Shown here: positions 1-7,471 of the stretch, one piece after another
Layout of the letters: the number at the start of each line of letters is the position of its first letter
How positions within the stretch are numbered: position 1 is the stretch's first letter
NCBI GenBank assembly: GCA_016215605.1
Contig: JACRJB010000025.1
Location: forward strand, 62,001-126,000
Length of the DNA stretch: 64,000 nt
DNA from: Rhodopseudomonas palustris
GTDB taxonomy: Bacteria > Pseudomonadota > Alphaproteobacteria > Rhizobiales > Xanthobacteraceae
Reading direction: 5' to 3'
Notes under the pieces: generated by a model
The model's input: only the letters and a program-made list of their open reading frames with translations
What the model was told of the DNA's origin: nothing
Databases searched by the model: none
Position numbers and translations under genes: made by a program

Positions 1-46
1 GCGTCTTGTCCAGCCCGATGCTGTAATGGCCTTGCGGAGCACTCAT
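1..46 (-). CDS. N-terminal fragment of a gene cut by the window edge, possibly an acyl-CoA synthetase
   Basis: Only the first 15 codons lie in the window. The ATG at 46 is preceded by a purine-rich stretch (GAGAGGCAGG) at a usable distance. The gene follows the TRAP permease by 52 bp on the same strand, so it is probably cotranscribed with it. The start (MSAPQGHYSIGLDK) resembles the N-termini of AMP-forming fatty acyl-CoA synthetases in this lineage, but that is recall only and too short to prove. If correct, the transporter would import an organic acid that is then activated as a CoA thioester. Confidence 0.4.
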   Translation of the reverse strand, partial: MSAPQGHYSIGLDKT

Positions 47-98
47 GACGACCTGCCTCTCACTTCACGATGGCGGCGCGTCGTGCGACCCGCGCGCC

Positions 99-1982
99 TT
101 ACAAAAATCCGATCGAGATCCACGGCACCGCGGCGACGATGATCAGACCGATCAGCAGCGCCAGCATGTAACCCCAGATCGGGCGAACGCCCTCGGCCGG
201 ATCGACCCGGCCGATCGCACAGGCCGCATAATAGCCGACGCCGAACGGCGGTGCGAACAATCCGATGCCCATCGCCAGGATGATGACCATCGCATAGTGC
301 ACCTCGTGGATGCCGACCGCGCGGGCAATCGGAAACAGCAACGGACCGAACAGCACGATCGCCGGAATACCTTCGAGCACGCTGCCGAGGATGACGAAGG
401 CGACGATCGACACCGCCAGGAAGGTCGGCGGACCGCCGGGCAGGCCGGTCATCGCCGCCGCCAGCGACCGCGAGAAGCCGGACTGCGTCAGGCCCCAGGC
501 CATCCCGGTGGCGGTGCCGATGATCAGCAGGATCGCGCCGGACAGCGCCGCGGTGTCGATCAGCATCGGCATCAGCCGCTTGAAATCGAACTTGCGGTAG
601 ATCAGCAGCCCGGCCAGCACCGCATAGACGATGCCGATGGTCGACACCTCGGTGGCGGTGGCGACGCCTTCGACCACGGCGGCGCGGATCACGAACGGCA
701 GCGCCAATGCGGGCAGGGCGATGATCAGCGTCTTGCCGATCTGGCTGCCGCTGGCGCGCTTGATGTGGCTGAGGTCCTCGCCGCGATAGCGCCACCACAC
801 CAGCGCCGACAGCGTGATCGCCAGCACCACGCCCGGTAACAGGCCACCCGTGAACAGCGCCGAGATCGACACGCCGGTGACCGAGCCGATGGTGATCAGC
901 ACCAGGCTCGGCGGAATGGTTTCGGTCTGCGCGCCGGTGGCGGCGAGCAGGGCGACCAGATCGCCCGGTTTGGCGCCCCGCTCCTTCATTTCCGGAAACA
1001 GCACCGGCGCCACCGCCGCCATGTCGGCGGCCTTCGAGCCGGAAATGCCGGACACCAGATACATCGCGCCGACCAGCACGTAATGCAGGCCGCCGCGGAC
1101 GTGGCCGAGCAGGCTGGCGAGAAACGCCACCATCGCCCGCGCCATCCCGGTCATCTCGATCAACAGGCCGAGAAACACGAACAGCGGCACCGACAGCAGG
1201 ATCAGATGGCTCATGCCCTCGTCCATCCGGCCGACCAGCACCATCAGCGGCGTCCGCGTCGTCAGCGCCAGATAGCCGTAGATCGACAGGCCGAATCCGA
1301 ACGCGATCGGCACGCCGGCAAACACGCAACAGCCCGCGACGCCGACGAAGAAGATCAAGAGATTGATATTGCCGAGCGGCTTCAGCAGCGGCTGCGCCAG
1401 CCAGAACGCGCCGATCAGCACGGCGACGGTGAGGGCGGCCGTCGCCACCAGCCGCCAGTCGCCGAACCGCACCAGCCGCAGCAGCGCGAACATCGCCATC
1501 AGCGCGGTGCCGACCGGCAGCGCCGCGGCCCGCCAGCTGTTCGACAGCGACAGCGCCGGGGTGGTGATGTAGCTCTCCTCATAGGCGTATTCGGCCGCCG
1601 GCGCCGCGATCAGCAAGAGAAACGCCAGCGCAGCGCAGATCGCCACCAGATCGAGAAACGCGCGCAGCCGCGGCGAAGCGCTCGCCACCAGCGCGGTCAT
1701 CCGCATGTGCTCGCCGCGGCGGAACGCCACCGCCGCGCCGAACATCGCCAGCCACAGGAACAGGATCGAGGCGAGCTCGTCCGACCAGATCAGCGGGCTG
1801 TGAAACACGTAGCGCGACACCACGCCGGCAAACAGCACGACGATCTCCGCGACCACCAGAAGCGCCGCGGGGATCTCGACCAGCAGACCCAGCCCGGATT
1901 CCAGCGCGCTCGTCAGCGACTTGCGCGTTGGACCCTCGAGCGGTTCGGCCGCCGCCAGTTGCGGAATGTCGGCGTGAGCCAT
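99..1982 (-). CDS. TRAP transporter fused DctQ-DctM permease
   Basis: Inner-membrane permease of a tripartite ATP-independent periplasmic transporter, driving Na+ or H+ coupled uptake of an organic acid handed over by the binding protein. At 627 residues it is a fusion. The first ~180 residues look like the small DctQ subunit, with membrane spans and the WSDELA-like motif near residue 67. Residues ~200-627 are the large DctM subunit, a string of hydrophobic spans with the conserved region containing GSKAADMAAVAPVL. It starts 9 bp after the stop of the binding-protein gene, so the two form one transcription unit. Fused QM proteins are known in the family. The substrate cannot be read from the sequence. 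Confidence 0.93.
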   Translation of the reverse strand: MAHADIPQLAAAEPLEGPTRKSLTSALESGLGLLVEIPAALLVVAEIVVLFAGVVSRYVFHSPLIWSDELASILFLWLAMFGAAVAFRRGEHMRMTALVASASPRLRAFLDLVAICAALAFLLLIAAPAAEYAYEESYITTPALSLSNSWRAAALPVGTALMAMFALLRLVRFGDWRLVATAALTVAVLIGAFWLAQPLLKPLGNINLLIFFVGVAGCCVFAGVPIAFGFGLSIYGYLALTTRTPLMVLVGRMDEGMSHLILLSVPLFVFLGLLIEMTGMARAMVAFLASLLGHVRGGLHYVLVGAMYLVSGISGSKAADMAAVAPVLFPEMKERGAKPGDLVALLAATGAQTETIPPSLVLITIGSVTGVSISALFTGGLLPGVVLAITLSALVWWRYRGEDLSHIKRASGSQIGKTLIIALPALALPFVIRAAVVEGVATATEVSTIGIVYAVLAGLLIYRKFDFKRLMPMLIDTAALSGAILLIIGTATGMAWGLTQSGFSRSLAAAMTGLPGGPPTFLAVSIVAFVILGSVLEGIPAIVLFGPLLFPIARAVGIHEVHYAMVIILAMGIGLFAPPFGVGYYAACAIGRVDPAEGVRPIWGYMLALLIGLIIVAAVPWISIGFL

Positions 1983-1991
1983 CGCGCTGGA

Positions 1992-3011
1992 TCAGGCCAG
2001 CTTGCCGACGGATTTCTCCAGCAGCGCCCAGGCCTGATCGCCGTATTTGCCCTTCCACTCGGCGTAGAACCCGGCCGACCGCAGCTTGTCGCGGAACGGC
2101 GCCACCGCCGGCTGATTGAAGATCAGGCCCTTGGCGGTCAGTTCTTCCTTCACGGTGGCGTTCAGCTTGGCGGTGTCTTCGCGCTCCTTGACGGCGGCGG
2201 CGTTGATGTTCTTGGCGACGATGTCGCGGATGTCGGCCGGCAGCCGCTCCCACGACCGGCGGTTCGCCAGGAACCAGAAGCCGTCCCACATGTGGTTGGT
2301 CAGCGAGCAGTACTTCTGTACTTCGTACAGCTTGGCGGTCGAGATCAGCACCAGCGGGTTTTCCTGGCCTTCGACCACCTTGGTCTGCAGCGCCGAATAG
2401 ACTTCGCTGAAATTGATCGAGGCGGGCGAGGCGTCGAACGCCTTGAACATCGAGGTCCACAGCGGCGACACCGGCACGCGGATCTTGAAGCCCTTGAAGT
2501 CCTCGGGGCCGTTGATCGGCCGGGTCGACGACGTGGTCTGGCGGAAGCCGTTGTCCCAGATCTTGTCCATCACGATCAGGCCGGCCTTGTTGATCTCGCC
2601 GCGCACATAGGCGCCGAGGTCGCCGTCCATCGCCTTCCAGACCGTGTCGTAGTCCGGGAACGCGAAGCCGATGCCGTTGATCGAGGCCGCCGGCACCAGC
2701 GTCGACAGGATCAGGCCGGACAGCGTGAAGAACTCGACGCCGCCGGAGCGGATCTGGCTCAGCATGTCGGTGTCGGAGCCGAGCTGGTTGTTCGGGAAGA
2801 TCTGCAGGTCGAACCGGCCGTTGGTCTCGGCCTTGATCGCCGCCGACATTTCGCGGGCGCGGACGTTGAGCGGATGGGTGTCGGGCAGGTTGTTGGCGTA
2901 TTTGGCGACGAATTCGGCCTCCGCCGCGCGTGCCACGAACGGCGCTCCGATGCCGCCCAGCGCGGCTGCCGCCGCCGATGCCTTCAACAACGTCCTGCGC
3001 GAAACGCTCAT
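1992..3011 (-). CDS. dctP: TRAP transporter periplasmic solute-binding protein (DctP family)
   Basis: Periplasmic receptor of the TRAP system, 339 residues from the chosen start. That ATG has a strong ribosome site (AGGAGGA, 7 bp spacing); an in-frame codon 18 bp upstream lacks one. The N-terminus reads MSVSRRTLLKAS followed by an Ala-rich hydrophobic core and an ARAA cleavage region, so export is probably through Tat. The mature part has DctP-family features: THPLNVRAREM, the FPNNQLGSD stretch, and the conserved Arg in KIRVP (near residue 176) that in the family binds the substrate carboxylate. It is the first gene of the transporter operon. Its likely control region lies several hundred bases upstream. 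Confidence 0.93.
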   Translation of the reverse strand: MSVSRRTLLKASAAAAALGGIGAPFVARAAEAEFVAKYANNLPDTHPLNVRAREMSAAIKAETNGRFDLQIFPNNQLGSDTDMLSQIRSGGVEFFTLSGLILSTLVPAASINGIGFAFPDYDTVWKAMDGDLGAYVRGEINKAGLIVMDKIWDNGFRQTTSSTRPINGPEDFKGFKIRVPVSPLWTSMFKAFDASPASINFSEVYSALQTKVVEGQENPLVLISTAKLYEVQKYCSLTNHMWDGFWFLANRRSWERLPADIRDIVAKNINAAAVKEREDTAKLNATVKEELTAKGLIFNQPAVAPFRDKLRSAGFYAEWKGKYGDQAWALLEKSVGKLA

Positions 3012-3511
3012 CGAGATTCCTCCTGCCACGTGTTCTTGTTGTCAGAACCGACCCATGTCGACGGTCCTCTGGTCATCATTTCGGCCCGGCGGGGTCAAGC
3101 GATTTCCGGCGGCTACGACCAAAGCACCGCCGCACCGGCGGACGGCCTTGCAGCGATCTGACATCCGAGGACCGAATTCGGAGGCCCGGACCGGTGCGCC
3201 GAGCCACCGCGGCGGACCGCCGGAGCCGCCGACCGGCAAGCTGACCGGAGCATCGGCGGCGGCCGGACGCCGGCAAGGTGTCCAGACGTCCGTTCGAGTC
3301 CACACGACACGGCTCTGGGTTCAGCCGAGACCGCCGACGCACGCCAGAGCGATGACGCCGACGACAGACGGCGCGACAGACGTGCGATGATGCCGTGGCG
3401 CCCAGAGGCAGCCAGCGACAGCAGCTGTGACGCGCGGACAGCGGCAGCAGCCGGACAACAACTGCGGAGGACCGTCGCCGATAGCGCTGCGGCGCCAAAC
3501 AAGTTCTGGAA

Positions 3512-3531
3512 TGCCAGACAACCATCTGGCA
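3512..3531. promoter_or_regulatory. Inverted repeat, candidate operator
   Basis: A perfect inverted repeat with 7-base arms, TGCCAGA and TCTGGCA, separated by 6 bases. It lies 16 bp from a second, AT-rich palindrome. Both are about 500 bp upstream of dctP and about 170 bp downstream of the cytochrome stop codon. The arrangement would suit a dimeric regulator, for example of the GntR type often linked to TRAP operons. No regulator gene is adjacent in the window, so the assignment is inference. Confidence 0.35.
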
Positions 3532-3546
3532 AAACTGGTCTATCTT

Positions 3547-3562
3547 TATATTCCATAATATA
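3547..3562. promoter_or_regulatory. AT-rich palindrome in a promoter-like patch
   Basis: TATATT and AATATA form a perfect inverted repeat around CCAT. It sits in the only markedly AT-rich stretch of this intergenic region, in a genome of about 65% GC. This fits a promoter or operator, but no -35/-10 pair was confidently assigned. Confidence 0.3.
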
Positions 3563-3696
3563 CCTTATGCGAATTACGGATGGCGGCGTGCGGGTTTGAT
3601 TTCGTCGCTGGTCGAAGGTCCCCCGCATCAGATCGACACCTCTCCAGAAGCCAAGCCGAGGCTCACCTTGCTCCGCCGTGCTTCCCGGCACGCTCA

Positions 3697-6252
3697 TCAT
3701 CGCGAGGTCGGTCTGGTCGATTGCCGGCGAAGGTCCTGAACCAGGCGACCGAGGCTGGCGTCGTCCGGGAAAGCGGCTGCGAGGCGTTCGGCGGATGTGA
3801 GCGCCGTCGCCAGATCCCCGGCGGCGCGGCTGTAGGCGACCAGCGCCATCACCGTGTCGCGGTCGCGCGGATGTCGCGCGGCGCTCTGTTTCAGGATGGC
3901 AATCGCATCGGCGACACGGCCGGCCGCGTGCAGAGCGACGGCGTAGACATAAGCGAAACGAGTCCGATCGGGGTCCAGCTCGGCGGCCTGGCGAAGCTCC
4001 GCGATCGCCTCGTCGGGCCGCTTCAGGCGCACCAGGGTCAGCCCCAGACCATGGTGCAGCCCGGCATCCTGCGGCGAGACCGTCAGCGCCTCGCGCAGCA
4101 CCCGTTCGCCGTCGCTGTCGCGGCCGGTTTGCCGATACAGGTCGGCCAGATTGACCGCCGCAGCAGCATCGTGCGGACTGAGGCGCAGCGCCGCCTTGTA
4201 TTCGGTCTCGGCGGCGGCCGCCTGCCCGCGTGCCAGCAGGAAACGTCCCAGCGCCGATCGCGCCTCCGGCCGATCCGCATTGAGACGCTGCGCGGCGACA
4301 AACTCCTCTGCGGCCTGAGCGAACCGCGGCCGGTCGGCCACCGGCTGTTGCTCGGTCGGAACCGCCGCCAGCAGCGACACTGCGCGAAGGCGCACGCCAC
4401 GAACCGCATCCGACAGCAGCGGAGCGGCCGCCGCCCATCGCTGCGGCAGCGGGACGCCTTCGAGCAGATCGAGTGCGCCGATCCGCACCATCGGATCGGG
4501 GTTTGCCAATCCGGCCTTGGCGAGCTCGAGGGCTTGCGGCGACGGAGATGCGCCGAGCTCCGCCAACGCGGTGGCGCGGGCGATCTCCGGCGTCGCCGGA
4601 TCGGCCGCGACCGCAGCGAGCAGGCGGGAGGCATCGGCGCCCTCGCCCCAGGCCGCGGCGAACGCCGGCGCGAAGCTCTGAAAACCCTTGCGGTTCGGTC
4701 CATGCCAGGCCTCGATCGCGTCGGCGGCCCAGCGGGACGACCGGTCGGCATGGCAATCGTTGCAGGCGTTGGGCGTCTGCAGCTGCGCCGACAGATCCGG
4801 GCGCGGGATGCGGAAGCCGTGGTCGTGCCGCTGGTCGACGCCCATGTAGGTCCGCGCCGGCATGTGGCACGCAATGCAAGCAAGCGCCGGCTGTGCCGCG
4901 GCGTGGCGATGATGCGTGGCGCGCGAGAACTTGTCCGCGGCGTGACACTGCAGGCAGACATCGTCTCCGTCGTGGCGCAGCTTGCCGCTGTGCGGATCGT
5001 GGCAGTCGCTGCAGGTCACGCCGGCCGCGAACATCTTGCTCTGTTTGAACGAGCCGTAATTGTAGACCTCGTCACGCATCTGGCCGTCGGCGTGATACAG
5101 GCCGCGGCTCAACGGTGAGACCGCATGCGTGTCGGACAGCCATCGGCCCGGCACCCAGTCCTCTGACAACGGCCCTCGCCTCGCGTGACAAAGCCCGCAG
5201 GATTCGACTTCGGTCCGAAGCGTCGCCGGCGGCGAACTGCGTGCCGGATTTCCGGTCTTCGGGTCGGACGTCCAGGCGATGTCGTTGCGTTCGGCGTAGC
5301 GCACCAGCAGCCCCATCGTGGCGTCGTCCGATGGTCCGAACGGCCACCAGCGCCGTTGCGCATGGGCCCAAGCGACGTGACCGGATCCCTGGCCGTGGCA
5401 GGCTTCGCAGCCGACGCTGATCTCGGCCCATGTCGTCCGGAAGCGATCTGACGCGGCGTCGTAGTTCTTGCGAACGCCGGTCGAATGGCATTCGGCGCAC
5501 ATGAAATTCCAGTTCTGGTTCAGCCGGGTCCAGTGCAGCGCGTCGTCGTGGGCGATGCGCTCGCCCGGGTAGAGGTGAAACCAGCGCTGCCCGCCCTTGT
5601 GCTTCGGCCGCGCATCCCAGGCGACCGACAGCGCCTGCAGGCGCCCGTCCGGAAATTCGACGAGGTATTGCTGGAGCGGATCGATCCCGAACGTGTACTT
5701 GGCTTCGAACGTCGCCAGCTGTCCGTCCGGCCCGTCGGTCTCCACCATGAACTTGCCGTCTTGCCGGAAGAAACGCGACCGAACGCCGAAATGCTCGACC
5801 AACTGATTGTCGAAGTTGCCGAGCACGGAGCCCTCGGTGGCGTGCTGCATCGCGGCCTTGTGCTGCGACTTGGCCCACAGCCGGGCCTCGGTCTGGTGAC
5901 AGCCCGCACAACCGTCACTGCCGACGAAGGAGGCGGCCGACGTCGGCGTTGTCGTCGGCGTCTCTCCACGTCTCTCCAGCCCATGGAAGACGAGGCCCGC
6001 CCCCACCAGCACGGCGAGCGCGGCGACGGCGACCGCCGAAGCTCTCCACCGCGAGCCCCCAGCGGGTCGGCCTGCCCCGACGGCTTGCGGCAGCGGCCGC
6101 GCAGCAGCTTTCGCGGCCGCTGCCGCCTTCGTCGCCTTGCCACCGGCCGTTCGCCGCTTGCGCGCCAATCGCCAAATCCTCGAACGCAACGACCGGACCG
6201 ACGTGCCGACCATCGTCGCGAATGATGGCAGAGCCCCCACGCCGGGGGGCAC
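3697..6252 (-). CDS. Octaheme c-type cytochrome with HEAT-like and TPR repeats
   Basis: Membrane-anchored multiheme protein of 851 residues. A basic, Ala-rich N-terminus is followed by one hydrophobic segment (about 71-90). The periplasmic part then carries eight CXXCH haem sites: CAGCH 115, CAECH 252, CEACH 282, CGLCH 352, CSDCH 414, CLQCH 433, CIACH 459 and CNDCH 497. Residues ~540-620 resemble HEAT-like repeats and ~640-840 are tetratricopeptide repeats. The haem part resembles the multihaem cytochrome c family that includes nitrite and hydroxylamine reductases, but the substrate is unknown and electron transfer is the safest statement. The listed start is GTG; an ATG at 6213 is an alternative, and neither has a clear ribosome site. 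It precedes no close downstream partner. Confidence 0.88.
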   Translation of the reverse strand: MPPGVGALPSFATMVGTSVRSLRSRIWRLARKRRTAGGKATKAAAAAKAAARPLPQAVGAGRPAGGSRWRASAVAVAALAVLVGAGLVFHGLERRGETPTTTPTSAASFVGSDGCAGCHQTEARLWAKSQHKAAMQHATEGSVLGNFDNQLVEHFGVRSRFFRQDGKFMVETDGPDGQLATFEAKYTFGIDPLQQYLVEFPDGRLQALSVAWDARPKHKGGQRWFHLYPGERIAHDDALHWTRLNQNWNFMCAECHSTGVRKNYDAASDRFRTTWAEISVGCEACHGQGSGHVAWAHAQRRWWPFGPSDDATMGLLVRYAERNDIAWTSDPKTGNPARSSPPATLRTEVESCGLCHARRGPLSEDWVPGRWLSDTHAVSPLSRGLYHADGQMRDEVYNYGSFKQSKMFAAGVTCSDCHDPHSGKLRHDGDDVCLQCHAADKFSRATHHRHAAAQPALACIACHMPARTYMGVDQRHDHGFRIPRPDLSAQLQTPNACNDCHADRSSRWAADAIEAWHGPNRKGFQSFAPAFAAAWGEGADASRLLAAVAADPATPEIARATALAELGASPSPQALELAKAGLANPDPMVRIGALDLLEGVPLPQRWAAAAPLLSDAVRGVRLRAVSLLAAVPTEQQPVADRPRFAQAAEEFVAAQRLNADRPEARSALGRFLLARGQAAAAETEYKAALRLSPHDAAAAVNLADLYRQTGRDSDGERVLREALTVSPQDAGLHHGLGLTLVRLKRPDEAIAELRQAAELDPDRTRFAYVYAVALHAAGRVADAIAILKQSAARHPRDRDTVMALVAYSRAAGDLATALTSAERLAAAFPDDASLGRLVQDLRRQSTRPTSR

Positions 6253-6291
6253 CGCCCTACCCCACGGCGGCGCCGGACCTCACTCTCGATG

Positions 6292-7404
6292 TCACTTCGT
6301 GATCGGATGTTTGGTCGGCGCGACGGTGCTTTCCGGCGGCGCCGCGGACACGGCGAATGTCAGCCACGTATTCCAGCCGGACGGCCGGTTGGCCGCAGCG
6401 AACTCGCCGTAGCCTTTGAGATTCAGATAGCCGTGCAGGTCGCCGATCGGAAAGATGTAGCCGATCTGCGGACCGACGCCGACCACACGGGACCGGAAGC
6501 CGCCGAGGATCGGCAGGCCGCCGCTGTCGTCGGAGATCTGCTGATACGCGTAGCCGACAAGGCCGACGAAGACCTGTTTGGACAGGAACTTCGATGCCCC
6601 CCAGTCGAAATGGAAATCGATGCCGCTGCGATATTGCGTGTCCGGATTCTTGAAATTGTAGGTGAAGCCGGCGACGCCGGAGACTTCGTACCCCGCCGCA
6701 GGGTCGAGATAGGTGTAGCCGCCGCCGCCGTCGATCGCGCCGTGACCGATCCCGAGATTGGCGAGACGGCCCGGACTGTAGGCGCCGACCGGAATGTCGC
6801 CGGTCGCATACACCATCCAGTTGTGCACGCCGTTGTGCCACTTCAGCGACATGATCGGGTAGAGATCGCCGACCGAGGTGAGCGAGTCCGAGATGCTTCC
6901 CGTCCGCGTATGCCAGAATTGACCGAACCCAGTCGTCAGCATGCCGTCGATCCCGACGCTGGTGCGGCCGAACATCCCGGTCAGGCCGATCGCCAATTGT
7001 CCGCCCAGCACCGGCGTCGCGAAGGTGTAGGTCGGCGACAGAATCGTCAGATCGCCCTGCGCATTCAGATTCGCGTTCAGGCTGATGTTGACCGTCGGCG
7101 AGAACCTGCCGATCTGAAATTGCTTCGCGGCGGCCACGGACCCCGAGTCCTTGAGCGAGGTGTGATAGTAGACGGCTCCCATCGACCAGCCCGGAGTCTG
7201 TGGAACGGCGGCGAGGCTACCGAACAGTCCGGGCAGCCAGAACGACACGCCGGCCTCGTCGGCGCGCGCGATCTGGGTTGGCATCGCCAACAGAGCGCCC
7301 AGCGCACCGACGCTCAGCCAGCGTCGCCAACAACGAAGTCCATCTTCAGATCCATCGCGCCGCATCGCTTTGCCCTGGCCCCACTGGTGATTCACAAGCT
7401 TCAT
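6292..7404 (-). CDS. Putative outer-membrane beta-barrel protein, SphA/MetA-pathway type
   Basis: Exported protein of 370 residues. An N-terminal signal (WLSVGALGALLAMPTQIARA) is followed by alternating hydrophobic strands and many Gly/Tyr turns typical of an outer-membrane barrel. The pattern matches the family annotated as MetA-pathway of phenol degradation or SphA-like (PF13557), whose members are thought to be channels for hydrophobic compounds. The ATG at 7404 has GGAG nine bases upstream; an ATG at 7365 is also possible. It lies 39 bp before the cytochrome and about 70 bp after the sulfatase on the same strand, so the three may be cotranscribed. Family assignment is from composition and recall. 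Confidence 0.75.
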   Translation of the reverse strand: MKLVNHQWGQGKAMRRDGSEDGLRCWRRWLSVGALGALLAMPTQIARADEAGVSFWLPGLFGSLAAVPQTPGWSMGAVYYHTSLKDSGSVAAAKQFQIGRFSPTVNISLNANLNAQGDLTILSPTYTFATPVLGGQLAIGLTGMFGRTSVGIDGMLTTGFGQFWHTRTGSISDSLTSVGDLYPIMSLKWHNGVHNWMVYATGDIPVGAYSPGRLANLGIGHGAIDGGGGYTYLDPAAGYEVSGVAGFTYNFKNPDTQYRSGIDFHFDWGASKFLSKQVFVGLVGYAYQQISDDSGGLPILGGFRSRVVGVGPQIGYIFPIGDLHGYLNLKGYGEFAAANRPSGWNTWLTFAVSAAPPESTVAPTKHPITK

Positions 7405-7471
7405 TGATCGCAACTCCGCGTCGTCGCACGCCCAGTTCGGACGTCGGCAATCCGGATGTCCGCCGGGTCGA

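Larger units (their letters stand above)
3012..3696. other. Intergenic region upstream of the TRAP operon
   Basis: A stretch of 685 bases between dctP and the 3' end of the multiheme cytochrome gene. The reading frames that cross it look like GC-rich shadows with no family resemblance. The only distinct content is an AT-rich patch near 3540-3570 and two inverted repeats at 3512-3531 and 3547-3562, listed separately. No convincing RNA gene or terminator was recognised. Confidence 0.6.

Noticed and set aside
1083-3161. Long plus-strand open frame of ~690 codons opposite the TRAP genes
   Set aside because: Translation is Arg/Gln/His-rich with no family features, and the opposite strand holds well-recognised transporter genes; a shadow of high GC.
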